Positions 43,020 to 54,177 are shown, counted from the stretch's first letter. The stretch is DNA of 64,000 nt from Lucinisca nassula (GCA_963580285.1 OY757010.1:145500675-145564674); one strand, 5' to 3'. Notes: generated by a model not told the origin, from the sequence alone. Numbers and translations: made by a program.

Positions 43020-43480
43020 CACATAGATTGTTGGTGCTCGTTAGGACCTCCGTTAGAACCGCCTCAGTGAGTATGAGGCGGTTCTGACGAGCACCCACAT
43101 CGGAGTGGAAACATTATGTTAACAAGTCCATGAAATCTATACTCTGACAAACTTGACTTAATGTAGGGAAAAGTGGGGTTTACAGAAGTATACATCATTG
43201 TCTTATTTCTGCTCCAAAACAGTGATTGTGGATACTCGTCAATATCACAGTTATAAAGGAGTATCCTCCATCTATGTTTTGGGGGGACAATGAGGCGGTT
43301 ATAACGAGTACCCACAATTTATGTTTTGGGCAGATATAAGAAAACTATTACCAATTATCACTTGATACATGCCATTTTCTTGACCTTATCTCATAAAGGC
43401 AAGTTATCCTAATGATAAGAAAAGTAATGTATACCCGTGTTAACTCCACTTTTTCCCAATATGAAGTGGGGTTTGCCAGG
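43020..43480. repeat. Repeat H, two overlapping copies
   Basis: GAGGCGGTTCTGACGAGCAC and a second set with ATGAGGCGGTTATAACGAGT. Confidence 0.7.
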
Positions 43481-44356
43481 GGTGTTGTTAATGTGGTGTG
43501 TGGGTCGGGTACACCTCAGCAAATGGTAAAAGTACGTCATTCGGCTGGGGTATTTCCGGCCAACCTTTTCCATCTCCTGCTTATCCGAGCATGAAATTTG
43601 AAATGCTGACCTAATCTAGACTGTGTAAAAAATATCCTGATAAGTCGAGTTGAAATTCAAAGACCTGAAACAGTAATGGCAACTTGCGCACCTTTGATCA
43701 ATGGCTCATATCAAAGATATTACAATAGGTAGCAGTAAAATGACAAAAGAAATGATAACGCGGATCAGAATCAAAACCGGGTGTGCAAGTGGTCATAAGC
43801 GTTTGATTTATTTCCCAACATTTTTAAAGTTCATGCTCAGGTGAGATTGGCACAAATAAAAAACAACAAAACCTTTAAGCCTCGCGGCCTTTTAAGTTTA
43901 GTTAGGTTGTTGGATCACGCTGCGACCTGAAACGACAAGCGTGCGCTTTCAATAGGTCTTTGAATCATAAATGATAAAATCGTCAAATAAAGTCAATTGA
44001 ACAAGTGATTATAATACTATTGTCAGAAAAAAATAAGTTATTTTCTTTCTAAAAAAAAACAAAAAAAAAAACATATTAATTTAGGTACAATATATGGACA
44101 ATCGATCATCAAAGCAATCGATCATCTTAAAAAGTTTGATAGGCACTTCAGAGAGAAATTATTCTAGACGACATTCACCCTGAGCAGACATAATATAGAC
44201 AAAGTGAATCTTTGATGAGACTTAGTAGGTTGGCAGGCTTATCGGAGACTTTGCTGGTCGCAATATCACTTGGATGAAATTATCATCAATTGGTGTGGTT
44301 CATGTTACGCATGTCCCAAGTTGGATCTACCTTTTAGTTTGTCTTTCTGTTACTGT
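43481..44356. other. Intergenic, nothing recognised
   Basis: No repeat family recognised except A-rich tracts at 44033-44073. Confidence 0.4.
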
Positions 44357-44520
44357 AGAAGCCGCCGTGGTGCAGTGGTTACGCTACTCGCCTTGTAAAC
44401 CAGGGGTCGCAAGATCGATCCCGGGCTTCTCCAGACTTTCAGATGAGTCTTTAATCCGGGGTCCCGCCTCCGTATGACCTTAGCTGTTGGTGGGACGTAA
44501 AACTCAAACACTCACTCACT
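44357..44520 (+). mobile_element. SINE S3
   Basis: Starts GCCGCCGTGGTGCAGTGGTT, ends GGTGGGACGTAAAACTCAA plus CACTCACTCACTC. A short TGTAGAA occurs on both sides, a weak TSD candidate. Confidence 0.82.
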
Positions 44521-44572
44521 CTTTTAATGTAGAACATTGCTAACGCAAAAGTAAATGCGATTTCACATCTTC

Positions 44573-44830
44573 TTATCCAGTCACGTGCTTGGTTTTTTGT
44601 AGGCGGTTCTTTGTCGTGTCAGTCAGACTGTGGCGAAATGGTTGGCTAGGCGGCGTTTCTTTCATATAGATAAGAGGTAGCGATGACGCTATTTTTGGAA
44701 CATCTTGACAGCTGTGATGTGTTTTGTTTCTTTGAAGTTTACTCTTGACATCATCTAACCGTTGTGACGGAAATCGTACTGGCGGGCTTCTAAATTGCAA
44801 TTTGGTGTAATCATGTATATGCGGCCTCAA
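44573..44830 (-). CDS. Unsupported 85-codon ORF, non-repetitive (weak)
   Basis: A minus-strand frame of 85 residues rich in Pro, Ser, Lys and Gln (for example RSPPVRFPSQRLDDVK) ends in TAA. A good acceptor-like TTTTCCAG lies just upstream near 44848, but all three frames meet a stop within 15 bases after it, so that acceptor cannot feed this ORF. It does not resemble other repeats in the window. No homology recognised. Confidence 0.15.
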   Translation of the reverse strand: MRPHIHDYTKLQFRSPPVRFPSQRLDDVKSKLQRNKTHHSCQDVPKIASSLPLIYMKETPPSQPFRHSLTDTTKNRLQKTKHVTG

Positions 44831-45234
44831 TCATGACTCACCTGGAAAATGAAATCTTTTTGCACACTGAGACTATCTTTGCAGAATTGAATGTGAACTT
44901 TACAGAACTGTCCTTATGGTACATAACTGGCATTTTAATGGAAACTGCATACAGTGAACGACAACAACTCGAACACAGATAACTCATTTTCAATGACTAA
45001 TTCGAACTATCTCTCAAGTTGCTAGAGAATACTTCCTGTAGCTCAAGATATCCATATATTTTGGTTCCTGATTTTATCTTGAAAAAGTATGTTGTTTGTA
45101 CTCATTCTAATGAGTAGATACAAAATACCTTTATTTTATACACTCATAGCAGAATGAAAATATATCTTTAAGTGACCCCTATTATCCCCCATGACCTGAA
45201 TCCTTGATTTACCCTTAGTACACCAAACCTCATT

Positions 45235-45700
45235 ATGACATTTTGGATTTAACAGTTTCAAGATGGATCCCAAAAAATGTATGGATTATATAGGAAAATG
45301 GGTCATTTTTCTATATACAGTATAACCCATCTTAGTGGCCACCTCTATTAAGCAAGCAACCTGTCTTAAGCAAGCAGGTGTTTTGTTCCCAAAAAAGCCA
45401 AAAATGTTAAATTTCACCTGTATTAAGCAAGCACCTGTCTTAAGCAAGCACATTTCTGTTATCCCTTAGGTGCTTGCTTAATACAGGTTGGACTGTAATC
45501 TACACATTTTTGGACGGGTTTTTAAAAAAAATCTGTCCTTTAAAATAGCGATGTCCGGGTGGGCGGGCGTCGTCCCAGGTTTACCTTTTGGTTAACCTTT
45601 TTTTCAAAGTTATATTTTTGTTTGGATATGACACAGTTATTTAACTAACACTGTTTCTGCTTTGGACCTCATTAATAGTGTTATAAAGAGGTTGGGGTAT
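45235..45700 (+). mobile_element. MITE I containing MITE K
   Basis: The same composite order as 15655-16052, K at 45318-45495 (TA at 45316-45317 and 45496-45497); right side carries extra sequence (AATCTGTCCTTTAAAATAGC). Confidence 0.8.
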
Positions 45701-45820
45701 ATTTTGAACAGCCCCCTGCCTCAAACAAATTTTCATTATCCCAAGGTATTCAAACTTCTGAAGTTTGATTGTACATCAAACAGATCAGTCTGCACAAAGG
45801 AACAGTAAATCTGGGGGTTA

Positions 45821-46311
45821 TTAACCCTTTTTGTACCAAATGGAATCTTCCTCCTTATATAATAGCAGAAGTCCATTTCAAAATTTAGGGGTATCTTGTT
45901 TGATTTGAGGTTTAATGTCCCCGTCAACACTGTAAAGGTCATTTTGGAGACGTTGCTTCCAGTTTTGTGGGACTTTTACCCGACATTGAGATGAAATGAC
46001 AACTCAAGCCCTGTCGCCTTATGAAACCAATAGGGTTTATAAGCATGGACAGTCCGACGTGCACTGCTTTGCCTGGGCAGGCTTAGATCGTCTAAGCGGT
46101 TTACCAGTACTCCTGTGCTGGTCGGTAGCAGCTCTGCATGGAAGCATAGGGGTGTCAAGTTGTGTTTTCATCAAAACTCATTTGGAAAATGGCTGAACTT
46201 TTAGCAAACAGTGGAGGCCCTGATCAGACGCCGCCTTTTGCGGCGTCTGATCTGGGCCTGCACTGTTTGCCCTGGTACCTGTTTTGGGGTTTCCAGTACT
46301 AAATGGGTTAA
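45821..46311 (+). mobile_element. MITE D with nested SINE
   Basis: TTAA at 45821-45824 and 46308-46311; a SINE S5 occupies 45896-46146. Confidence 0.88.
45886..46156 (-). mobile_element. SINE S5 inside MITE D, 10-bp TSD
   Basis: TAGGGGTATC (45886-45895) and TAGGGGTGTC (46147-46156), one mismatch, flank the SINE. Removing it rejoins the left and right halves of MITE D. Confidence 0.85.
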
Positions 46312-46924
46312 AATAAAAACAAAATTTGCATAGACAAAAATAGAAGCAATTTAATATCACAATTGGTTTTCCTACATTGTTCTACATATTATTTTTCTTC
46401 CTTCTTGAAGGAATAGTAATCACTATAGCAACAGAGCAAAACTATTACCAACACTGATATCCAAACCAGTAGGGCCATTCCTTAACAGTTAAGAGGAATG
46501 TATATATACGAGGGTCCTTCAAAAAGTTTTGTCACTAATAGGTTTCAGTAGTTTTATCATAACGCTTCATTGCACTTGAACAGCCTTTCAAATATAGCTA
46601 CTGATAAGTTTATTTCGTGTAAATTGCTTCTACAATGACCCAGATATGTCAAATTGAAATACATACAGTCATATACACTGGCCAATTAACGAGTTACATT
46701 GTAAAATGGACAGAAAGGCCAAAATTTGCAGCTACAATAAAGGCCATGTTAGGCTTGACATAGTTTCAAGTCAGATAGATGTATTTGATGAATTGTGTGG
46801 CTTACATGAACCTCTTGCCAGTTCAATGTACACAGTTTATTGGTGGGTCAAAGCTATAAAGCTGGTAAATCATTGGTCAAAGATGATGCCCAAGGCCTCC
46901 ATTACCAAAGCAACCATCACTGCT

Positions 46925-47883
46925 GTAACGGCAGCAGTTGAAGATGTGCGACTGTCAGTGAGAGATAGCTAAATGCACTGGCTTATCAGAAGGCAGGGTG
47001 CATACCATTTTGAAAAAGTACTTGGGCTTGAGAGAGATTTGCGCTAGGTGGGTGCCACATTTGCTTGCTGAGGAGCAAAAGAAGCAATGCCTTAAATGCC
47101 AACAGCTCTTGAAAAATACAAAAACTGTGACACCCAAGTTATTTCTAACTTGCTAACAGGTGACTAAACCTGGGTGCACATGTTTGAGCCACAGAGAAGA
47201 GCTGATATCAAACAGTGGAAGCGCAAATATCAAAAGCACCCCTGTATTGCCAGGAGAACCATCAGCTTCGATTCCTCTTCAATTCTAGCGGGCCAGTGGT
47301 TCAAGTGGCTTGTCATTCTGGTCATACAGTCACTGGGAGATTCTATAAGAATTCTGTACTAAAGAAAGCCAAGGCGTTCTTCAATAACCTTTACAGTGTT
47401 GACGGGGACGTAAAGGCAGCAGTCGAAGAAGATGTGCGACTGTCAGTGAAAAAGATAGCTAAATGCACTGGCTTATCCGAAGGCAGCGTGCATACCATTC
47501 TGAAAAAGTACTTGGGCTTGAGAGAGATTTGCGATAGGTGGGTGCCACATTTGCTTGCTGAGGAGCAAAAGAAGCTAAGCCTTAAATGCGCCCAACAGCT
47601 CTTGAAAAATACAAAAACTGTGACCCCCAAGTTATTTCTAATTTGCTAACAGGTGACGAAACCTGGGTGCACATGTTTGAGCCGCAGAGAAGAGCTGATA
47701 TCAAACAGTGGAAGCGCAAATATCAAAAGCACCCCTGTATTGCCAAGAGAACCATCAGCTTCGATTGGTCTTCAATTCTAGCGGGCCAGTGGTTCAAGTG
47801 GCTTGTCATTCTGGTCATACAGTCACTGGGAGATTCTATAAGAATGCTGTACTAAAGAAAGCCAAGGCGCTCTTCAATAACCT
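46925..47883 (+). repeat. Internal tandem duplication inside the mariner (2 x ~480 bp)
   Basis: Copy 1 46925-47409, copy 2 47410-47883, differing by a few point changes and short indels. The junction joins SINE-tail sequence (GTTGACGGGGACGT) to GGCAGCAGT..., so the duplication is younger than the SINE-tail insertion. GTAA at both breakpoints is possible microhomology. Confidence 0.85.
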
Positions 47884-47938
47884 TTACAGTGTTGACGGGG
47901 ACGTTAAACCTCAAATCAAACAAACAAATCTTCAATAA
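47871..47938 (+). mobile_element. 48-bp SINE (S5) 3-prime tail inserted in the mariner with 10-bp TSD
   Basis: TCTTCAATAA at 47871-47880 and 47929-47938 flanks 47881-47928, which is exactly the 3-prime end of SINE family S5 (GTTGACGGGGACGTTAAACC ... CAAACAAA). It is an extremely 5-prime-truncated retroposon. Confidence 0.88.
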
Positions 47939-48540
47939 GAAGCGTCCAAGGGAAGGTTGGTCAGGAGTGCACCTGATCCATGACAATGTCTCCTCTCACA
48001 AGTCTACAGCTGTGAGGTTGTTTTTGACTCATGAAAATGTCGAAGTTGTAAATCATCCTCCCTATTCTCTTGACCTGAGCCCATGCGACATTTTTTTTGT
48101 TTCCAAGGCTCAAGAAAATGCTTTCTGGAAAGAAATGTAAGTTCAGAAGTGTACTTGGCAGTGCGATTTATCAGTGCCTCCAACAGGTACCCAAAGAAGA
48201 CAATCAAGCAGCTTTTAGAAATTGGATCTGAAGGTTACAAAAAGGAGTTTTGGCAGAGAGGGGTACTGCAATAGGGAAAAATATTAAATGGACTGTTTAG
48301 GAAATAAACCCCAGTGACAAAACTTTCTGAAGGACCCTCGTATAATGTCTTCAGTTTTTTGTAAGGAAGGTAATTTGCATTCATTCTGGTTTGCTTTTTC
48401 ATATCAAGTGCGCTTCTATTTCAATGAATTTGAGCATGTTCATTTTTTGGAAGAAGATGATTTGGTGAATAGAATGGCAAGCCGTGTAGACCCTGTATTG
48501 ACTAACTCATCTGGGCTACCATATAAAATTCGGACACACT

Positions 48541-48725
48541 AAACACTTTCTGTAATTCTCCTAATATTTTAACAAATTTGTTTAGCAATCCAGCAAGGAA
48601 TCTAAAAAGTGCAGACAAAATAGCAAACAGTGTAGACCCTGATCAGACTGCTCCTTCAGGAGCAGTCTGATCTGGGTCTGCACTGTTTGCTTAGGCATGT
48701 CTGTCCCAATACTTAGGACCATTAC
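48541..48725 (-). mobile_element. MITE F
   Basis: Hairpin CTGCTCCTTCAGGAGCAG with CAAACAGTG arms and terminal TGTCCCAATACTTAGGACC. Confidence 0.75.
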
Positions 48726-48729
48726 GTGC

Positions 48730-49195
48730 ACCTTTTGCATCGGTGTCTGTTCTGGCTTATTGGGTTAAGAGGCTTCAGAAAATATTTTAGATTTCCGCCC
48801 TGTTCTAAACTCATCTTAACTCATCTCTGTGAAAGTACAGAAAACTATTGTTGTCAGTCAGACATCAGCACCCATGTCTGGGTTGGCATTACTCACTTTT
48901 AAGTTTTACGACAAAGTTTGAGCTCACCAGAGCCAAGGCTTTGAGAAAGCTTATAAGCTAGACAGTGGTCTGTTGTCAGCAGTGTTATCAGCTTTTGCTG
49001 TGTGCTACACAAAGTGAAAATTTGATCACTTGAACACTGATAGCTCATTTACCATGGAGAGCCAAACACATTTTTGAGTCCCTGAGGAATGCCATATACA
49101 GTAGAGCTTCAATGGCTCTAACGCCTTTGGAACCATGAAAATCTGTTTGAGATGGGTAGTTTGAGCCACTGATGACTTCTTCCAGAAGGTGGTGT
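48730..49195. other. Intergenic, nothing firm
   Basis: TTTGAGCTCACCAGAGCC and AAGGCTTTGAGAAAGCTTAT near 48917-48957 look like a worn Helitron-like leader. Confidence 0.35.
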
Positions 49196-49197
49196 GG

Positions 49198-49290
49198 TGG
49201 TGTTTGAGTTTTGCGTCTCACCAACAGCTAAGGTCATACAGACAGTTTAAAGACTCATCGGAATGTCTGGAGAAGCCCGGGATCTACTTC
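49198..49290 (-). mobile_element. SINE S3 fragment
   Basis: Minus-strand fragment with the CTTAGCTGTTGGTGAGACGC core and GAGTTT-type tail; the head is missing beyond ~49290. Confidence 0.6.
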
Positions 49291-49635
49291 CAGGAGGCAT
49301 AACAGGGACAATTTTTGACTCCTTTTCAGTGTTCTGTAATGTTGTGTCTACTCATTAGAATTGCCTAATTGAGGCAATTCTAATGAGTACCCACAACATA
49401 AATTCTAATGAGTACATATACACACAACATGTCTGTATATCAACCTATTAGAATTGCTTCATTGAACCAATTCTAATAAGTGCATATACACACAACATAC
49501 TGTTATTTTGTAGAACGTTGAAACGATATTTCCAAATAATTCCCATTAACACTTATCCTGCTGCATAAGTTGAATAAGCCATTCTCATTGCTGACTATCA
49601 ACCAATCAAATTACTTGATATAATACAGTAAAATT

Positions 49636-49873
49636 CCTATATGGGTACACCTGTCACATTTTTCCACCATTTTTCAAAGGGAGATAACTTTCGGGACTTC
49701 CTGTTAGCTTTTCTATGAGCCCTGTCCCACTGAAAAAGGGGTCTACTCTTAAAGGAAAGAATTTGCTCCTCAGGAGCAAATTCTTTCCTTTAAGAGTTGA
49801 CCCCTATTGACATGGGAGACCAAAATACCTTTGCAGGAGTTGCCTCCCCTGAAGGTGTTCCCATTTCCTTTAA
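49636..49873 (+). mobile_element. MITE B, left end decayed
   Basis: Right end GGTGTTCCCATTTCC then TTAA (49870-49873). The left end reads ATATGGGTACACCTG. Its left side truncates a MITE C remnant (49550-49635). Confidence 0.8.
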
Positions 49874-49957
49874 GACCACCTTTGGGACTGTTCACTAGGA
49901 GACACTGGGTGTAGAAAACACAAAGAAAGAATAACTGAAACCGTCTCAATAAGCTTT

Positions 49958-50107
49958 TAAAAGGGCCTACATTGTTTGCAAAAAGTTCAGCCTTTTTCAA
50001 ATAAATTTTGAAGAAAACACAGCCTGACACCCCTAAATATTAAAATGGACATGTGCTTTAGTGCTTTATATAATATGGAAGATTCCCTTCAGTACAAAAA
50101 GGGTTAA
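49958..50107 (-). repeat. MITE D fragment
   Basis: Half element ending TTCAGTACAAAAAGGG and TTAA (50104-50107), starting inside the hairpin arm GGGCCTACATTGTTTGC. Confidence 0.65.
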
Positions 50108-50224
50108 ATAGGCATGGTGAAAACAAGGATGAAAACATTAGACATAGGATAACTCACTGATACAAGACTATACAATTATTACATGAGTATTACCATTTTA
50201 AGCAGATCTCAGGCTTATCTGAAT

Positions 50225-50410
50225 AAGGCCATCACGAAAACACGCCTATATAATTTTGACCCCTTAAACCCCACTTTTATAGAGTAAAGCTGGGGTTTGC
50301 AGGGGTATACATTATTTCTTTTTCTTATTTCTGCTCAAAAACAGAGATTTTGGGTACTCGTTGGAACTGCCTCACTGAATCTATGTTTTGAGCAGAAATA
50401 AGAAAAATAT
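50225..50410. repeat. Repeat H
   Basis: AACCCCACTTTTATAGAG, CTTATTTCTGCTCAAAAAC and AGCAGAAATAAGAAAAAT. Confidence 0.7.
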
Positions 50411-50552
50411 CACAATTGCTCATCTGAAAATTTTCTTTTTTCGGTGGTAAAATTTACAATGTATTTGTATAGGTGTGTTTTAGTAATGAATCATCAAAAT
50501 TGTTGAAGAAATGTGTAACCAACAAGAACTATTTTGATTCAGAATAATAAAA

Positions 50553-53500
50553 CTAGAGCCAGTGTTTATGAAACACAATGCCCCCAACTGCTTGACCCTA
50601 ACACTGCTTGTCCCTAACAGTAATTGAGATATCTTGTTTTTATGTGGCTGTAATGCTGAAATTACACAAGAAAAGCTGTAGTTAATCATCTACTCATCAT
50701 CCCTGACCAGTCTGTGAAGTTTCGGGGAAAAACCTAAAATAGTTTTTTAGATATCTTGCTTACAAACTTAAAACGCGAAAAATTTCAAAGGGCCATAACT
50801 CAAGAAAAAAATTTCGGATTTTTTTCAAAAGTTAATCAGTTCATCTACTCATCATCCCCAACCAGCCTGTAAAGTTTCAGGGCAATAGCTCAAACAATTT
50901 TTGAGATATCTTGCTTACAAGCTGAAAACACGAAAAAAATCAAAGGGCCATAACTCAAGAAAAAAAAATTGGATTTTTTTCAAAAGTTAATCAGTTCATC
51001 TACTCATCATACCCAACCAGTCTGTGAAGTTTTGGGGAAAAACCTCATATAGTTTTTGAGATATCTTGCTTACAAACTTAAAACGCGAAAAATTTCAAAG
51101 GGCCATAACTCAAGAAAAAAATATAGGATTTTTTTTCAACAGTTAATCAGTTCATCTACACATCATCCCAAACCAGCTTGTAAAGTTGCAGGGCAATCAC
51201 TCAAACAATTATTGAGATATCTTGCTTACAAGCTGAAAACACGAAAAAAATCTAAGGGCCATAACTCAAGAAAAAAAATCGGATTTTTTTCAAAAGTTGA
51301 TCAGTTCATCTACTCATCATCCCCGACAAGTCTGTGAAGTTTCGGGGAAAAACCTCAAATAGTTTTTTAGATATCTTGCTTACAAACTTAAAACGCGAAA
51401 AATTTCAAAGGGCCATAACGCAAGAAAAAAATTTCGGATTTTTTTCAAAAGTTAATCAGTTCATCTACTCATCATCCCCAACCAGCATGTAAAGTTTCAG
51501 GGCAATAGCTCAAACAGTTTTTGAGATATCTTGCTTACAAGATTTCATAGTATTTTTTGCAAAGGGGCATAACTCAAAAAAGGGGCATAATCCTGACGAG
51601 AAAAAAAACACGGGTCAATTATTTTTTCATGAGGAATCCATATATGAAATTTCAAAAACCTAGCACCCATGGTTCTAAAGTTATGCTATGCAGTAAAAAG
51701 TGGGACGGACGTAAGGACGGAAGGACGGACGGACGAACAGGGCAAAACCAATATGCCAAAACGCGAAAAATTTCAAAGGGCCATAACTCAAGAAAAAAAT
51801 TTCGGATTTTTTTCAAAAGTTAATCAGTTCATCTACTCATCATCCCCAACCAGCCTGTAAAGTTTCAGGGCAATAGCTCAAACAATTTTTGAGATATCTT
51901 GCTTACAAGCTGAAAACACGAAAAAAATCAAAGGGCCATAACTCAAGAAAAAAAAATTGGATTTTTTTCAAAAGTTAATCAGTTCATCTACTCATCATAC
52001 CCAACCAGTCTGTGAAGTTTTGGGGAAAAACCTCATATAGTTTTTGAGATATCTTGCTTACAAACTTAAAACGCGAAAAATTTCAAAGGGCCATAACTCA
52101 AGAAAAAAATATAGGATTTTTTTTCAACAGTTAATCAGTTCATCTACACATCATCCCAAACCAGCTTGTAAAGTTGCAGGGCAATCGCTCAAACAATTAT
52201 TGAGATATCTTGCTTACAAGCTGAAAACACGAAAAAAATCTAAGGGCCATAACTCAAGAAAAAAAAATCGGATTTTTTTCAAAAGTTGATCAGTTCATCT
52301 ACTCATCATCCCCGACAAGTCTGTGAAGTTTCGGGGAAAAACCTCAAATAGTGTTTTAGATATCTTGCTTACAAACTTAAAACGCGAAAAATTTCAAAGG
52401 GCCATAACTCAAGAAAAAAATTTCGGATTTTTTTCAAAAGTTAATCAGTTCATCTACTCATCATCCCCAACCAGCATGTAAAGTTTCAGGGCAATAGCTC
52501 AAACAGTTTTTGAGATATCTTGCTTACAAGATTTCATAGTATTTTTTGCAAAGGGGCATAACTCAAAAAAGGGGCATAATCCTGACGAGAAAAAAAACAC
52601 GGGTCAATTATTTTTTCATGAGGAATCCATATATGAAATTTCAAAAACCTAGCACCCATGGTTCTAAAGTTATGCTATGCAGTAAAAAGTGGGACGGACG
52701 TAAGGACGGAAGGACGGAAGGACGCCAAAACGCGAAAAATTTCAAAGGGCCATAACTCAAGAAAAAAATTTCGGATTTTTTTCAAAAGTTAATCAGTTCA
52801 TCTACTCATCATCCCCAACCAGCCTGTAAAGTTTCAGGGCAATAGCTCAAACAATTTTTGAGATATCTTGCTTACAAGCTGAAAACACGAAAAAAATCAA
52901 AGGGCCATAACTCAAGAAAAAAAAATTGGATTTTTTTCAAAAGTTAATCAGTTCATCTACTCATCATACCCAACCAGTCTGTGAAGTTTTGGGGAAAAAC
53001 CTCATATAGTTTTTGAGATATCTTGCTTACAAACTTAAAACGCGAAAAATTTCAAAGGGCCATAACTCAAGAAAAAAATATAGGATTTTTTTTCAACAGT
53101 TAATCAGTTCATCTACACATCATCCCAAACCAGCTTGTAAAGTTGCAGGGCAATCGCTCAAACAATTATTGAGATATCTTGCTTACAAGCTGAAAACACG
53201 AAAAAAATCTAAGGGCCATAACTCAAGAAAAAAAAATCGGATTTTTTTCAAAAGTTGATCAGTTCATCTACTCATCATCCCCGACAAGTCTGTGAAGTTT
53301 TGGGGAAAAACCTCAAATAGTTTTTTTAGATATCTTGCTTACAAACTTCAAACGCGAAAAATTTCAAAGGGCCATAACTCAAGAAAAAAAATTTCGGATT
53401 TTTTTCAAAAGTTAATCAGTTCATCTACTCATCATCCCCAACCAGCATGTAAAGTTTCAGGGCAATAGCTCAAACAGTTTTTGAGATATCTTGCTTACAA

Positions 53501-53748
53501 GATTTCATAGTATTTTTTGCAAAGGGGCATAACTCAAAAAAGGGGCATAATCCTGACGAGAAAAAAAACACGGGTCAATTATTTTTTCATGAGGAATCCA
53601 TATATGAAATTTCAAAAACCTAGCACCCATGGTTCTAAAGTTATGCTATGCAGTAAAAAGTGGGACGGACGTAAGGACGGAAGGACGGACGGACGAACAG
53701 GGCAAAACCAATATGCCCCCACAACTTCTTCGAAGTTGGGGGCATAAT
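50553..53748 (-). mobile_element. Helitron-like element amplified as a higher-order repeat
   Basis: The minus strand starts with hairpin GCCCCCAACTTCGAAGAAGT/TGTGGGGGC (53715-53744), GTCCGTCCGTCC leader, and ends with GTGTTT-CAT-AAACAC hairpin and CTAG (50553-50556). The interior is three ~970-990-bp blocks. Confidence 0.85.
50770..53700. repeat. Three-copy ~970-990-bp higher-order repeat
   Basis: AAAACGCGAAAAATTTC block starts at 50770, 51758 and 52727 (spacing 988 and 969). Each block holds several ~150-bp subunits (GGGCCATAACTCAAG, CAGTTCATCTACTCATCAT) and ends with the GGGACGGACGTAAGGACGG leader. Blocks are nearly identical. Confidence 0.92.
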
Positions 53749-53784
53749 AATAGCAATATGAAAGCAAACCAAAGCAATATGTAA

Positions 53785-53927
53785 CTAGAGCTGTCAGTGA
53801 AACTGACTAGGGCCCCGGCAGCGCTATCAGAGGAGTAAAAATTTGTGGACGGACAGACGAACAGACAGACAGACGGACGGACAGTGATTACTATAGGGCA
53901 CCCACATTTTCAGTGCGGGGCCCTAAT
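53785..53927 (-). mobile_element. Minimal Helitron-like element, ~143 bp
   Basis: The minus strand starts TTAGGGCCCCGCACTG (hairpin with GTGGGTGCCCTA), GTCCGTCCGTCTGTCTG leader, then 3-prime hairpin GTCAGTTTCACTGAC and CTAG (53785-53788). It has no satellite core. Confidence 0.72.
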
Positions 53928-53970
53928 AAATAGGGTAGCTCATTGTTCATCAAAGAGGGTAGCTCATTGG

Positions 53971-54152
53971 CTTGTCCTTATCCCGCTGAATAACTAATTT
54001 AGCCACACCCATTTCTGACTTTGAGCCAATCAGAATAATTAATGTAATTTATTCCTACAAATTCAGAAACTGAATGTCAAACAGCATAGATCCTGTTCAG
54101 ATGGCTTCTTCACTGAAGAAGCCATCTGATCAGTATCTACACTGTTTGAAAA
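53971..54152 (-). mobile_element. MITE C, partial
   Basis: CCTTATCCCGCTGAATAAC start and central hairpin GGCTTCTTCACTGAAGAAGC; the far end is lost. Confidence 0.7.
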
Positions 54153-54177
54153 GGTTTGCCAAGAGAATGAATCTTAA

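Larger units (their letters stand above)
46706..48272 (+). pseudogene. Mariner-family transposase, broken
   Basis: Recognisable pieces in order: a degraded N-terminus; the helix-turn-helix region DVRLSVKKIAKCTGLSEGS; WVPHLLAEEQK; the first catalytic Asp in LLTGDETWVHMFEPQ; the second in HLIHDNVSSHKS; the third in YSLDLSPCD; and a C-terminal AFWKEM region. Stops and frameshifts separate them (one follows LSVRD at about 46970, another PKLFLIC near 47647), and the first half is present twice. It cannot make an enzyme as it stands. The DDxD arrangement with SPCD is typical of mariner. Confidence 0.88.
46509..48340 (+). mobile_element. Mariner transposon, defective, with internal tandem duplication
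   Basis: Terminal inverted repeats CGAGGGTCCTTC... and ...GAAGGACCCTCG are flanked by TA (46507-46508 and 48341-48342), the mariner target. The interior carries mariner transposase pieces. Length 1,832 bp exceeds the usual ~1.3 kb because ~485 bp (46925-47409) is repeated at 47410-47883. Confidence 0.9.

Noticed and set aside
51056..53747. Repeated ORFs in the 50-53 kb array
   Set aside because: Lysine-rich translations of satellite DNA repeated with the array; no codon signature.
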